Part shown: positions 28,837-37,832 of the stretch, piece by piece
Position numbering within the stretch: the stretch's first letter is position 1
How the letters are laid out: every line of letters begins with the position of its first letter
Assembly: GCA_913056525.1 (NCBI GenBank)
Contig: CAJXLO010000001.1
Location: 1-64,000, forward strand
Reading direction: 5' to 3'
From: an uncultured Psychroflexus sp.
GTDB taxonomy: Bacteria; Bacteroidota; Bacteroidia; Flavobacteriales; Flavobacteriaceae
DNA length: 64,000 bases
Made by a program: the position numbers and the translations under genes
The notes under the pieces: generated by a model
Database searches by the model: none
What the model was told of the DNA's origin: nothing
What the model saw: only the letters and a program-made list of their open reading frames with translations

Positions 28837-29169
28837 ATGGACCTAAAAGACCAACTGAAAAAGCACTTCCCGGATCATGCGCCGGAAAGACCAGCTGATG
28901 AGAACCAAAACACAGAAAACGGACTATGGATACAGGAAGATCCAGTGATCTGTAAATATGAAAAACGCAAAGGTAAACCGATCACCATCATAGAGAACTA
29001 CCAGGGAAATAAACAGGATTTTAAAGAACTCACTAAGTTAATACAGAAGGAATTAGGTATTGGCGGTTCAAGTAAAGATGAAAATATATTATTACAAGGT
29101 GATCATCGAGATCAGGTGATGAAGATCCTTCAGGACTTGGGTTTTAAGACCAGGCGCGTTGGTGGTTGA
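28837..29169 (+). CDS. translation initiation factor SUI1/YciH-like protein
   Basis: YEKRKGKPITIIENYQGNKQDFKELTKLIQKELGIGGSSKDENILLQGDHRDQVMKILQDLGFKTRRVGG. Confidence 0.9.
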   Translation: MDLKDQLKKHFPDHAPERPADENQNTENGLWIQEDPVICKYEKRKGKPITIIENYQGNKQDFKELTKLIQKELGIGGSSKDENILLQGDHRDQVMKILQDLGFKTRRVGG

Positions 29170-29218
29170 TATTTACTTCAGCTCTTTTAAATAATGCCTT
29201 TATTATCAAGATAATCCT

Positions 29219-30094
29219 ATGAAAATACCTTCCTCTGAACTTATACTCAATCCCGATGGAAGCATATACCATCTTAATTTAAGACCTGAGAACATCGCAG
29301 ACACCATTATCACAGTTGGCGATCAGGACCGCGTTGAAAAGGTAACCTCTTTATTTGATGAAATTGTTTTTTCAACGCAAAAGCGTGAGTTCAAAACACA
29401 AACCGGATATTATAAAGGCAAAAAACTCACGGTCATTTCCACGGGCATAGGCATTGATAATATTGATATTGTCATGAATGAGCTAGATGCTCTGGTCAAT
29501 ATCGATCTGAAAACGCGAGAAATTAAAAAAGAGCTTAAATCCTTAAATATCATTAGAATAGGAACATCCGGCGGCATTCAAACGGAAGTACCGCTTGACC
29601 ATTTTGTGATGGGAAAAGCAGGTATCGGTTTTGACGGATTAATCCACTATTACAAACACGAAAATGTATTGAATACCGAAGCGACGATAAAGCTCAATGC
29701 GCATTTAAGACTTAATAGTGGTAAACCAACCGCTTATGTGGTTGATGCCAGCGATAAGCTAACGCGACTTTTTGAAGGAAAAAAAGGTGTTTATAGCGGT
29801 TATACGGGAACCAACCTTGGATTTTACGGACCGCAGAATAGAACTTTAAGGTTAGGATTAAGCGACCCTTCGTTTATTGACCAATTGGTGGAATTTGAGT
29901 TTAACGGATACAAAGTCAGTAATTTAGAAATGGAATCCAGCGCGATCTATGCGATGTCCAAATTGTTAGGTCACCATGCGGTATCGATGAACGCGATCAT
30001 TGCCAATCGTTCAACAAAAGAATTTAGTAAAGACCCAAAAGCTAGCGTTAAGTCCTTGATCAGGTTTGTTTTGGACAGCCTAACAGAGCAATAA
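29219..30094 (+). CDS. nucleoside phosphorylase (uridine phosphorylase-like)
   Basis: TIITVGDQDRVEKVTSLFDE...KKLTVISTGIGIDNIDIVMNELDALVN...IIRIGTSGGIQTEVPLDHFVM...VSNLEMESSAIYAMSKLLGH. Confidence 0.92.
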   Translation: MKIPSSELILNPDGSIYHLNLRPENIADTIITVGDQDRVEKVTSLFDEIVFSTQKREFKTQTGYYKGKKLTVISTGIGIDNIDIVMNELDALVNIDLKTREIKKELKSLNIIRIGTSGGIQTEVPLDHFVMGKAGIGFDGLIHYYKHENVLNTEATIKLNAHLRLNSGKPTAYVVDASDKLTRLFEGKKGVYSGYTGTNLGFYGPQNRTLRLGLSDPSFIDQLVEFEFNGYKVSNLEMESSAIYAMSKLLGHHAVSMNAIIANRSTKEFSKDPKASVKSLIRFVLDSLTEQ

Positions 30095-30129
30095 AATATA
30101 ATTAGTTGTTAGCTAAAATAATTATATTT
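30094..30129. repeat. perfect 11-bp inverted repeat (AAATATAATTA-N14-TAATTATATTT) overlapping a -7 box
   Basis: 30094-30104 and 30119-30129 are exact reverse complements; 30123-30130 is TATATTTG. Confidence 0.75.
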
Positions 30130-30130
30130 G
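30123..30130 (+). promoter_or_regulatory. -7 box TATATTTG, 4 nt before the ATG of the MNT gene
   Basis: Matches TAnnTTTG; ATG at 30135. Confidence 0.55.
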
Positions 30131-30134
30131 TTGT

Positions 30135-30425
30135 ATGGTATCACAGGATGATATAATAGATAAGTCAAGAGAATTAAAACCTGAACTTTACAAAGAATTC
30201 TGCGTAAAGAAAATTGGTTTATTTGGCTCATTTTCAAATGAAAATTATTCTGAAGAAAGTGATATTGATCTACTTGTTGAATTAGAAAAACCTATTGGAT
30301 GGAAATTTCTATCACTTGAAATATATTTAGAAAAAATATTTAAAAGAAAAGTGGACTTAGTTACACGAAAAGCCCTGAAAAGTCAATTGAGAGATCAAAT
30401 TTTGAATCAGGTAAAATATATTTAA
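30135..30425 (+). CDS. MNT-type minimal nucleotidyltransferase (MntA-like antitoxin)
   Basis: KKIGLFGSFSNENYSEESDIDLLVELEKPIGWKFLSLEIYLEKIFKRKVDLVTRKALKSQLRDQILNQVKYI: GSF-x(10)-D-x-D motif. Confidence 0.9.
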   Translation: MVSQDDIIDKSRELKPELYKEFCVKKIGLFGSFSNENYSEESDIDLLVELEKPIGWKFLSLEIYLEKIFKRKVDLVTRKALKSQLRDQILNQVKYI

Positions 30426-30426
30426 C

Positions 30427-30645
30427 TTGAAATCATCTTATCGTTCAAACCTACATTTTTTAGAAGATATTCAATTAGCAATGAGTAGAATATCTGAGTA
30501 CTTGGTTAGTTATGATCTTAAAGAATTTAAGAAGGATCATAAAACAGTTGATGCTGTAATAAGAAACTTTGAAATTATTAGTGAAGCATCTATAATCCAA
30601 AAATCAAATCGTACAAATAAAAAAATCAAATTGACCATTTTATAA
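30427..30645 (+). pseudogene. HEPN (DUF86-like) protein, 3'-truncated
   Basis: YRSNLHFLEDIQLAMSRISEYLVSYDLKEFKKDHKTVDAVIRNFEIISEAS resembles the DUF86/HEPN N-terminus; the C-terminal Rx4-6H half is absent (72 aa). Confidence 0.7.
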
Positions 30646-30674
30646 AAAATATGTAATATTACAAAAAACAAATC

Positions 30675-31412
30675 ATGGCATTAATATCATCAGGCAATCC
30701 AGTACTATCTGATAAAAGATTAAAAGTAGAGACGCTTACAGGAGAAGCTACGATGACCGCAAAAGGTGCGGTTTACAAAACCCTGGCGCTTTTAGGTATC
30801 GTTTTACTTACCGGAAGTTTTAGCTGGAGTTACGCAGCTGAAAATCCGGCTTACACACAGATTATCACCATTGGTGGAGCAATAGCCGGTTTTATTACGG
30901 CTTTAGTGGTCATTTTTAAACAAAACCTCGCTCCTACTTTAGCTCCGTTATATGCTGTTTTTCAGGGATTGTTCTTAGGTGCCATTTCAATGCTTTTTGA
31001 AAATATGTATAACGGCATTGTTTTGCAAGCTATACTGATCACGCTTTGTATTCTTCTGGTGATGCTTAGCTTATATCAGTATGGCATTATTAAAGTAACA
31101 GAGAAATTTAGAATGGGTGTTTTTGCAGCTACCGGCGGCGTAGCACTGGTCTATTTTTTGAGTTTTATCATGGGATTTTTTGGTGTACAAATTCCTTATA
31201 TTCACGGTAGTGGTCTGATAGGAATTGGGTTTAGCGTTGTCGTTGTCATTATTGCCGCGCTCAATCTGGTTATGGATTTTGATTTCTTTGATAAAGGTGA
31301 AGAACATCAATTGCCAAAATACATGGAATGGTATGGCGCTTTTGGACTGATGGTTACTTTGATATGGTTATACCTGGAAATCTTAAGGTTATTAGCTAAG
31401 ACCAGAAGATAA
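30675..31412 (+). CDS. Bax inhibitor-1/YccA family membrane protein
   Basis: Seven predicted TM helices; TMTAKGAVYKTLALLGIVLLTGSFSWSY...LNLVMDFDFFDKGEEHQLPKYMEWYGAFGLMVTLIWLYLEILRLLAKTR. Confidence 0.93.
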   Translation: MALISSGNPVLSDKRLKVETLTGEATMTAKGAVYKTLALLGIVLLTGSFSWSYAAENPAYTQIITIGGAIAGFITALVVIFKQNLAPTLAPLYAVFQGLFLGAISMLFENMYNGIVLQAILITLCILLVMLSLYQYGIIKVTEKFRMGVFAATGGVALVYFLSFIMGFFGVQIPYIHGSGLIGIGFSVVVVIIAALNLVMDFDFFDKGEEHQLPKYMEWYGAFGLMVTLIWLYLEILRLLAKTRR

Positions 31413-31414
31413 AT

Positions 31415-32080
31415 TCACTCTATTTCATCCAAAAATTTAAATGATCGTAAGATCATTGATGCTTCATCTTCATAGTCACTGTACGAATATTGACCTGCGG
31501 AGTAAACGATCTGATAGACGTCATCTCCTTTTTGCCTGAGATATACTTTATAAATAAAATCACCAAAGGAATAATTTGATTCTCTTTTTCTACCTGATTT
31601 TCTATATGATATAATGTAGAAGTCATTATTGATCTTTGATAACTCAAAATTTTTATACATCGAACTGTTTATATTCGTGGAAGTATAACTTGTAACTATT
31701 TCATCTATTAATATATTTTTATTTAAGTTGATTTTTATTTTAGCCCAGGCATCTTTTCCTTTCAAAGCTTTATCAAAATCAGTATCTGGATAACTTTTTT
31801 TACCTTTTTCGCTAAGATTAATTTTTCTGTTTTTACCGTAAATTTTTTTCTTTATACTATATGAATTATATATCTTTTTTTTGGGAGCAATGCTTATTAT
31901 TGCTTTCTTTTGAAATGTCTCTCCTTCATTAAATTTCACCCATTTTTTAGGGTAATAGAATTGAAAAGTATCGTTCTTGAATACTTTAACGCGCTTATTC
32001 AAGTCAGCTACAAAAACGACATTCCCCGAGCTACAGGAAATGAAATAAACAACAAAGCTAACGAGTAATATTTTTTTCAT
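31415..32080 (-). CDS. hypothetical lipoprotein
   Basis: MKKILLVSFVVYFISCSSGN lipobox-like N-terminus. Confidence 0.65.
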   Translation of the reverse strand: MKKILLVSFVVYFISCSSGNVVFVADLNKRVKVFKNDTFQFYYPKKWVKFNEGETFQKKAIISIAPKKKIYNSYSIKKKIYGKNRKINLSEKGKKSYPDTDFDKALKGKDAWAKIKINLNKNILIDEIVTSYTSTNINSSMYKNFELSKINNDFYIISYRKSGRKRESNYSFGDFIYKVYLRQKGDDVYQIVYSAGQYSYSDYEDEASMILRSFKFLDEIE

Positions 32081-32388
32081 TATAAATATTTATAAATACA
32101 AATGTATTTAAAGATCTTATGTTTTTTGGTAGTTTTTGAATAAAATAATTTAAGCGTTCATTAAATGTAAAGAAACCCAAAACCAAGCTTCAAAAAACAA
32201 TGAATACTTTTTTTACAATTATCAATAAAAATTATGCTGTTGTCTAAGATTTAAAAAGTTACATTTATTTTTCTTTATTTCCGCGTTCCTACATTAGTAT
32301 TCGGTTTAATTATACCAAAATTTTAGACATTTAATACTTTTATAATGAGGCCTAAGTCTCGATAAGCAAAAGCTTACGTTCAACATGC

Positions 32389-33129
32389 TTAAAGGATCTT
32401 TTCCCAAAGCCATTTTCTATTTAGCTCAGTGATGTTCTTAAGCGAAATGTCCTGAGGACAGACCACCTCACAGGCACCGGTATAAGTGCAAGAACCAAAG
32501 CCTTCTGAATCCATTTGCGTTACCATATTTTCTAAACGCTTTGAAGCTTCTGGCTTTCCTTGTGGTAACATCGATAAATGATTGATCTTAGCGGATGTAA
32601 AAAGCATTGCACTGGCATTCTTACAGGTAGCTACACAAGCTCCACAACCTATGCAAGCTGCGGAATCAAAAGCGTCCTCAGCAAGCTCGTGATTGATCAA
32701 TGTTGTGTTAGCCTCTGAAGCTTGTCCAGTATTCACACCAATGTATCCACCGGCTTGAACAATCCGATCAAAAGCAGAACGATCAATGACAAGGTCTTTT
32801 TTTACTGGAAATGAATCAGCCCTAAAGGGTTCCAGATAGAGCGTTTGTCTATTTTTAAAACTTCTAAGATGGGTTTGACAGGTCGTTGTGCTTTTCTCTG
32901 GACTATGAACATGACCATTGATGACAAAACCACATTGACCACAGATACCTTCACGACAATCGCTTTCAAAGGCAACCGGATCGCCACCCGATTTTATGAT
33001 CTTCTTGTTCAAGTGGTCCATCATCTCAGGTACGGACATGTGTTCATCCAGGTCATCTAAGTAATGTTCTTCAAAGTCTCCTTTTTTATCGGGTCCGGCT
33101 TGTCGCCAAATATGAAGCTGTAATTCCAT
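32389..33129 (-). CDS. sdhB: succinate dehydrogenase/fumarate reductase iron-sulfur subunit
   Basis: DCREGICGQCGFVING, ACIGCGACVATCKNASAML, GSCTYTGACEVVCPQDISLKNI cluster motifs. Confidence 0.93.
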   Translation of the reverse strand: MELQLHIWRQAGPDKKGDFEEHYLDDLDEHMSVPEMMDHLNKKIIKSGGDPVAFESDCREGICGQCGFVINGHVHSPEKSTTTCQTHLRSFKNRQTLYLEPFRADSFPVKKDLVIDRSAFDRIVQAGGYIGVNTGQASEANTTLINHELAEDAFDSAACIGCGACVATCKNASAMLFTSAKINHLSMLPQGKPEASKRLENMVTQMDSEGFGSCTYTGACEVVCPQDISLKNITELNRKWLWEKIL

Positions 33130-33148
33130 GCTTATTTTTTTTTAATCC

Positions 33149-35065
33149 TTACTTATAACTTCTTTCTTTTAACTCAACGTGGTCAAAGCTCAAATGTTCT
33201 TTATGGAGTTCATAACGATTATCTCCTTTATATTCCCAGGCACTGACGTATCTGAAATCATCGTCATTTCGAAGTGCTTCTCCGTCCTCGGTCTGATGCT
33301 CTTCCCTGAAATGCGCTCCACAGGACTCTTCTCGCTGTAAAGCATCTTTTACGATAAGTATGGCCATTTCCAGATAATCTTCAACTCGTATCGCTTTCTC
33401 AAGTTCAAAATTGATCGCCGCTGCATCGCCTGGAATGAGCAATTCCTTGTAGAAACGTTCCTGAATGGAATACAAGGATCCTAATGCAAATTCCATATCC
33501 TTTTGATTCCTTGCGAGACCGCAGTTCGCGTAGAGCATCTGTCCTAGTTCTTTGTGGAATTCCTCTGCAGTCGTGTTCCCTTTTATGGCTAATAATCTAT
33601 CAATGCGCTGACCTACCTTTTCTTTGGTCCGTTTTGCAGCCTTTTCCCATGCATGGATTTCGTCCTTTTCCATGGGTTTGATCTCTGCTAAATAGTCCAT
33701 CACCGTACTGGGCGAAATAAAATAACCGTCCACACAAGCCTGAAGTAAACTGTTTGCTCCTAATCGATTGGCTCCATGATCAGAAAAATTGGATTCTCCT
33801 AATGAGAATAAGCCTTTAAGGTTGGTCATCAATCGGTAGTCCACCCAAAGTCCGCCCATACTAAAATGAGCTGCCGGTGCGATCATCATGGGCTCTTCAT
33901 AAGCATTCAGTCCTGTTATCTTTCGATACATTTCAAACAGATTGCCATACCTTTCTTGTATGGTTTTTTTGCCATCACGTTCTATAGCATCCTTAAAATC
34001 AAGATATACCGCATTTTTCATTGGTCCTACGCCAAAACCTTTATCAATCCGCTCTTTTGCCGCTCTGGAGGAAATATCCCTGGGAGCAAGATTTCCAAAG
34101 GCTGGATAGCGTCTTTCCAGATAATAGTCACGATCTTCATCTGGGATTTCATTAGGAGAACGTTTTTCATCAGCGGATTTGGGCACCCAGATCCTACCAT
34201 CATTACGTAAAGACTCGCTCATAAGCGTCAACTTGCTCTGATAGCTACCTAACTGAGGTAACGAAGTTGGATGGAATTGCGTCCAACTGGGAGAAGCCAT
34301 AAAAGCTCCATTTCGATGAGCACGCCAGATGGCGGTCGCATTACAGTTCATGGCCAGCGTGCTCAGATAATAGATCTTGCCATAGCCTCCAGAAGCTATG
34401 ATAAGCGCATCACAATGATGCGTTGAAATACTACCTGTGTCCATGTTCCTGACCACAACACCTTTGGCTTCACCGTTCAAGGTGATGATATCCAGCATTT
34501 CATGTCTTGTGTTCAACTTGAGGTTCTTTCCTGCACTCTGGCGCATCAGGGATTGATATGCTCCAAGTAACAACTGCTGACCAGTTTGGCCACGAGCGTA
34601 AAACGTCCGGCTTACCTGAACACCTCCAAATGACCGATTACTAAGATAACCACTATATTCACGAGCAAATGGAACCCCTTGTGCTACCGCCTGATCGATC
34701 AGCGACATACTGCATTCTGCAAGTCTGTAGACATTGGCTTCCCTAGAACGAAAATCACCTCCTTTTAACGTGTCGTAGAACATACGCCAAACACTGTCGC
34801 TATCATTCTTATAATCCTTTGCCGCGTTCACACCACCTTGGGCTGCAACGGAATGTGCACGCCTGGCCGAATCATGAAAGGTAAACACTTCTACCTGAAA
34901 GCCTAATTCCGCTAAACTCGCAGCCGAAGAAGCTCCCGAAAGTCCAGTTCCTATAACGATGATCTTATAATTTCGCCGATTAGCAGGATTGATCAGTTTG
35001 GCATTAGCCTTATAATTTTGCCATTTATCCTTGAGTTCACCAGCTGGTATCTTCGCGTCTAACAT
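33149..35065 (-). CDS. sdhA: succinate dehydrogenase/fumarate reductase flavoprotein subunit
   Basis: VIGTGLSGASSAASLAELG, RRAHSVAAQGGVNAAKDYKNDSDSVWRMFYDTLKGGDFRSREANVYRLAE, GRIWVPK, AAHFSMGGLWVDYRLMTNLKGLFSLGE, ANRLGANSLLQ. Confidence 0.93.
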   Translation of the reverse strand: MLDAKIPAGELKDKWQNYKANAKLINPANRRNYKIIVIGTGLSGASSAASLAELGFQVEVFTFHDSARRAHSVAAQGGVNAAKDYKNDSDSVWRMFYDTLKGGDFRSREANVYRLAECSMSLIDQAVAQGVPFAREYSGYLSNRSFGGVQVSRTFYARGQTGQQLLLGAYQSLMRQSAGKNLKLNTRHEMLDIITLNGEAKGVVVRNMDTGSISTHHCDALIIASGGYGKIYYLSTLAMNCNATAIWRAHRNGAFMASPSWTQFHPTSLPQLGSYQSKLTLMSESLRNDGRIWVPKSADEKRSPNEIPDEDRDYYLERRYPAFGNLAPRDISSRAAKERIDKGFGVGPMKNAVYLDFKDAIERDGKKTIQERYGNLFEMYRKITGLNAYEEPMMIAPAAHFSMGGLWVDYRLMTNLKGLFSLGESNFSDHGANRLGANSLLQACVDGYFISPSTVMDYLAEIKPMEKDEIHAWEKAAKRTKEKVGQRIDRLLAIKGNTTAEEFHKELGQMLYANCGLARNQKDMEFALGSLYSIQERFYKELLIPGDAAAINFELEKAIRVEDYLEMAILIVKDALQREESCGAHFREEHQTEDGEALRNDDDFRYVSAWEYKGDNRYELHKEHLSFDHVELKERSYK

Positions 35066-35298
35066 AAACTTGATTATGGATTAATACAGTAAAATCATTA
35101 AAGAACTAAGTTAATGCTTATTTGATAAAAAATGAAATGAAAGCGACCCTAAATACTGGGATCATGATAAAAGTCAGCTAAAGCAAAAAGGTTATTAGTA
35201 GATCATTAAACACTAACATTACGACAAAATCTTTACCGGATAAGGAAGTCTTTATGATTTTCATCGATACTGGAGCTTCCATATTTCAACGCAATAAT

Positions 35299-35306
35299 TA
35301 TATTTG
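35299..35306 (+). promoter_or_regulatory. -7 box TATATTTG, 4 nt before the dnaX ATG
   Basis: Matches TAnnTTTG; ATG at 35311. Confidence 0.55.
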
Positions 35307-35310
35307 TATC

Positions 35311-37248
35311 ATGGAGCAATTTATCGTATCGGCCAGGAAATATAGACCTAAAGAATTTGAAGATGTCGTGGGACAGCAGGCGATAACGGATACCTTAAAA
35401 AAGGCCATAGCAAACGATCATTTAGCTCAATCCCTTCTTTTTACAGGTCCGAGAGGAATTGGAAAGACCACTTGCGCAAGGATATTGGCCAAGAAGATCA
35501 ATGAGAAGGAATCAGGTGAAAAGGAACAGGACTTTTCATTTAACATCTTTGAGCTGGACGCTGCTTCTAATAACCTGGTAGAAGACATAAAAAACCTGAA
35601 CGACCAGGTGAGGATTCCACCCCAAACCGGAAAATTCAAGGTTTACATTATTGACGAAGTACACATGCTGTCCTCTAGCGCGTTCAACGCTTTCCTGAAG
35701 ACCCTGGAAGAGCCACCCAAACATGTCATATTTATATTGGCCACGACGGAAAAGCACAAGATCATACCAACTATCCTTTCGCGTTGTCAGATATTTGATT
35801 TTAAGCGGGTTAGCGTTACCGATATCAAAGGTCATCTTAAAAAAGTAGCTGAACAAGAAGGGATTACAGCAGATGATGATGCCTTACACCTAATAGCTGA
35901 ACACGCCGATGGTGCCTTGCGAGATGCATTATCCACTTTTGATCGGGTGGTCAGTTTCTGTGGGAATGAGCTCAAGCGCGAAGAAGTTAGTCAGAACCTT
36001 AACATCCTTGACTTTAGGACCTATTTTGAAATGACTGACCATTTGGCCAACCAAGACCTGAATAGTGCGCTCTTGCTCCTGGATAAATTACTGGCAAAGG
36101 GATTTGACGGCCATCATTTTATCAGCGGATTAGCCTCTCATTTCAGAGACATCCTGGTCGCAAAAAATCAGGAGACCGTCAAGCTCCTGGAAGTTAGCGA
36201 TGAGGCGAAGCAAGAATATATAAGACAATCCAAAGCACTTTCTGCGGACTTTCTGATAAAGAGCATCAATATCGCCAACGAGTGCGATTACAAGTACAAG
36301 AATTCTTATAATCAAAGGATTTCACTAGAACTGGCCTTGATGAACATCATAGGTTCCCCGAATGAGGAACAGCATCAAAAAAAAAACTTAAATAAGCCTG
36401 TACAGCAGCAAACCAAAGATGACGCTGCTTTTAAGCATGATGCTAAGGCGATACAGAAAGAAGATCATCAATCAAATACTAAAAAACAAACGGGAGAGCA
36501 AAATAGTTCTGGAGACAATGATGATGCTCATGGTCATACCAGTGCAAGAATACTTCCAGCCGATGATGATGTAGTAAAAAAAGATAACGATAATAATAAG
36601 CTAGAAGGATCTGAATACGAACCTGGTAATTCCCAAAGCTCATCTGAAGAACAGCATGATGAAAAGTCGGTAACTTCTAATGATAAAAAGATTTCATCTG
36701 ATATACTAAATGATCGACCAGAGGAAAAAGTACAGAATGAAACATCAGCTTCAGCGAAAACCTCTGTCAATGAACCGGAGGAACAACCCATGAGAAAGAA
36801 AGTGGCCGGTCTATCTATCAAAAGCATCCATCAAAAGAAAAAGGTGCAATCCGCATATGCGAACAAGAACGTGCCAGAGAAAGAGATGAATGAGGTGTTT
36901 ACAAAAGATCAGGTGTTGGCGTTCTGGAAAAAATATACGGATATCGTTAAGAATACGGGGAAGCGTAATCTTTCTGCCATTCTTGAAGCTTGCCAGATCA
37001 AGGTCCAGGATAATGAACTTCTAGTGACCTTACCGGCACAGGGAATGAAAGAAGATCTTCAGCGAGAACAAGATAAGCTTTTGAACTACCTGAAAAAGAA
37101 CCTACGTAATACGCATGTTGAAATGCATATTCATGTTAAAAGGACAGAAGAGAAAAGCCTGGTCACAACTCGTGAAAAATACGATAAGTTAGTTGAGATC
37201 AATCCAAAAGTAGAAGTCTTAAGACAAAAATTCAATTTAGAACTATGA
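35311..37248 (+). CDS. dnaX: DNA polymerase III subunit gamma/tau
   Basis: MEQFIVSARKYRPKEFEDVVGQQAITDTLKKAI...LLFTGPRGIGKTTCARILAKK...VYIIDEVHMLSSSAFNAFLKTLEEPPKHVIFILATTEKHKIIPTILSRCQIFDFKR; ORF opens at 35254 but homology starts at 35311. Confidence 0.95.
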   Translation: MEQFIVSARKYRPKEFEDVVGQQAITDTLKKAIANDHLAQSLLFTGPRGIGKTTCARILAKKINEKESGEKEQDFSFNIFELDAASNNLVEDIKNLNDQVRIPPQTGKFKVYIIDEVHMLSSSAFNAFLKTLEEPPKHVIFILATTEKHKIIPTILSRCQIFDFKRVSVTDIKGHLKKVAEQEGITADDDALHLIAEHADGALRDALSTFDRVVSFCGNELKREEVSQNLNILDFRTYFEMTDHLANQDLNSALLLLDKLLAKGFDGHHFISGLASHFRDILVAKNQETVKLLEVSDEAKQEYIRQSKALSADFLIKSINIANECDYKYKNSYNQRISLELALMNIIGSPNEEQHQKKNLNKPVQQQTKDDAAFKHDAKAIQKEDHQSNTKKQTGEQNSSGDNDDAHGHTSARILPADDDVVKKDNDNNKLEGSEYEPGNSQSSSEEQHDEKSVTSNDKKISSDILNDRPEEKVQNETSASAKTSVNEPEEQPMRKKVAGLSIKSIHQKKKVQSAYANKNVPEKEMNEVFTKDQVLAFWKKYTDIVKNTGKRNLSAILEACQIKVQDNELLVTLPAQGMKEDLQREQDKLLNYLKKNLRNTHVEMHIHVKRTEEKSLVTTREKYDKLVEINPKVEVLRQKFNLEL

Positions 37249-37832
37249 GCATGTTAGGATTAGCGCTTCCCACGGATCCACGCTGGGCTCGTATCGCGGA
37301 AAAGAACCTGGAAGAAATATTAGTAGATCACGCCTATTGTGAACAAAAAGCCGCTTCTACCGCCATATCACTGATCGTAAGCTTCCCAGAATACACAGAC
37401 CTTGTGAGCAAAATGAGCGAATTGGCCCAGGAGGAAATGAGCCATTTTAAGATGGTTCATGAACTGATGCAAGAACGAGACATCGCTCTGGGAAAGGAAA
37501 GGAAGGATGAATACGTGGGGAAGATCATGAAGTTCTTTCCTAAAGGAGGCAACAGGGATACCCAACTGGTCCATAGGTTACTAGTAGCCGGGCTTATAGA
37601 AGCCAGGAGCTGCGAACGGTTCCGTTTATTATCTGAGGAACTTAGCGACAAGAAGATCGCCAACTTCTACAGGAAGTTAATGATAAGCGAAGCCAACCAT
37701 TATACCCTATTCCTGAAGTTAGCCCGCCAGTACGGTGACAGACAGGAAGTAGATCAAAAATGGAAAGACCTGCTGAACTATGAAGCCGAAGTCATGAAAG
37801 ATCTGGGAAAACAGCAGACCATTCACGGATGA
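37245..37832 (+). CDS. miaE: tRNA-(ms2io6A)-hydroxylase (MiaE)
   Basis: ILVDHAYCEQKAASTAISLIVSFPEYTDLVSKMSELAQEEMSHFKMVHELMQERDI...ISEANHYTLFLKLAR, diiron ligands. Confidence 0.92.
   Translation: MSMLGLALPTDPRWARIAEKNLEEILVDHAYCEQKAASTAISLIVSFPEYTDLVSKMSELAQEEMSHFKMVHELMQERDIALGKERKDEYVGKIMKFFPKGGNRDTQLVHRLLVAGLIEARSCERFRLLSEELSDKKIANFYRKLMISEANHYTLFLKLARQYGDRQEVDQKWKDLLNYEAEVMKDLGKQQTIHG

Noticed and set aside
35254-35310. N-terminal extension of dnaX (MIFIDTGASIFQRNNYICI)
   Set aside because: It covers a TAnnTTTG promoter box and family homology starts at MEQFIVSARKYRPK (35311).
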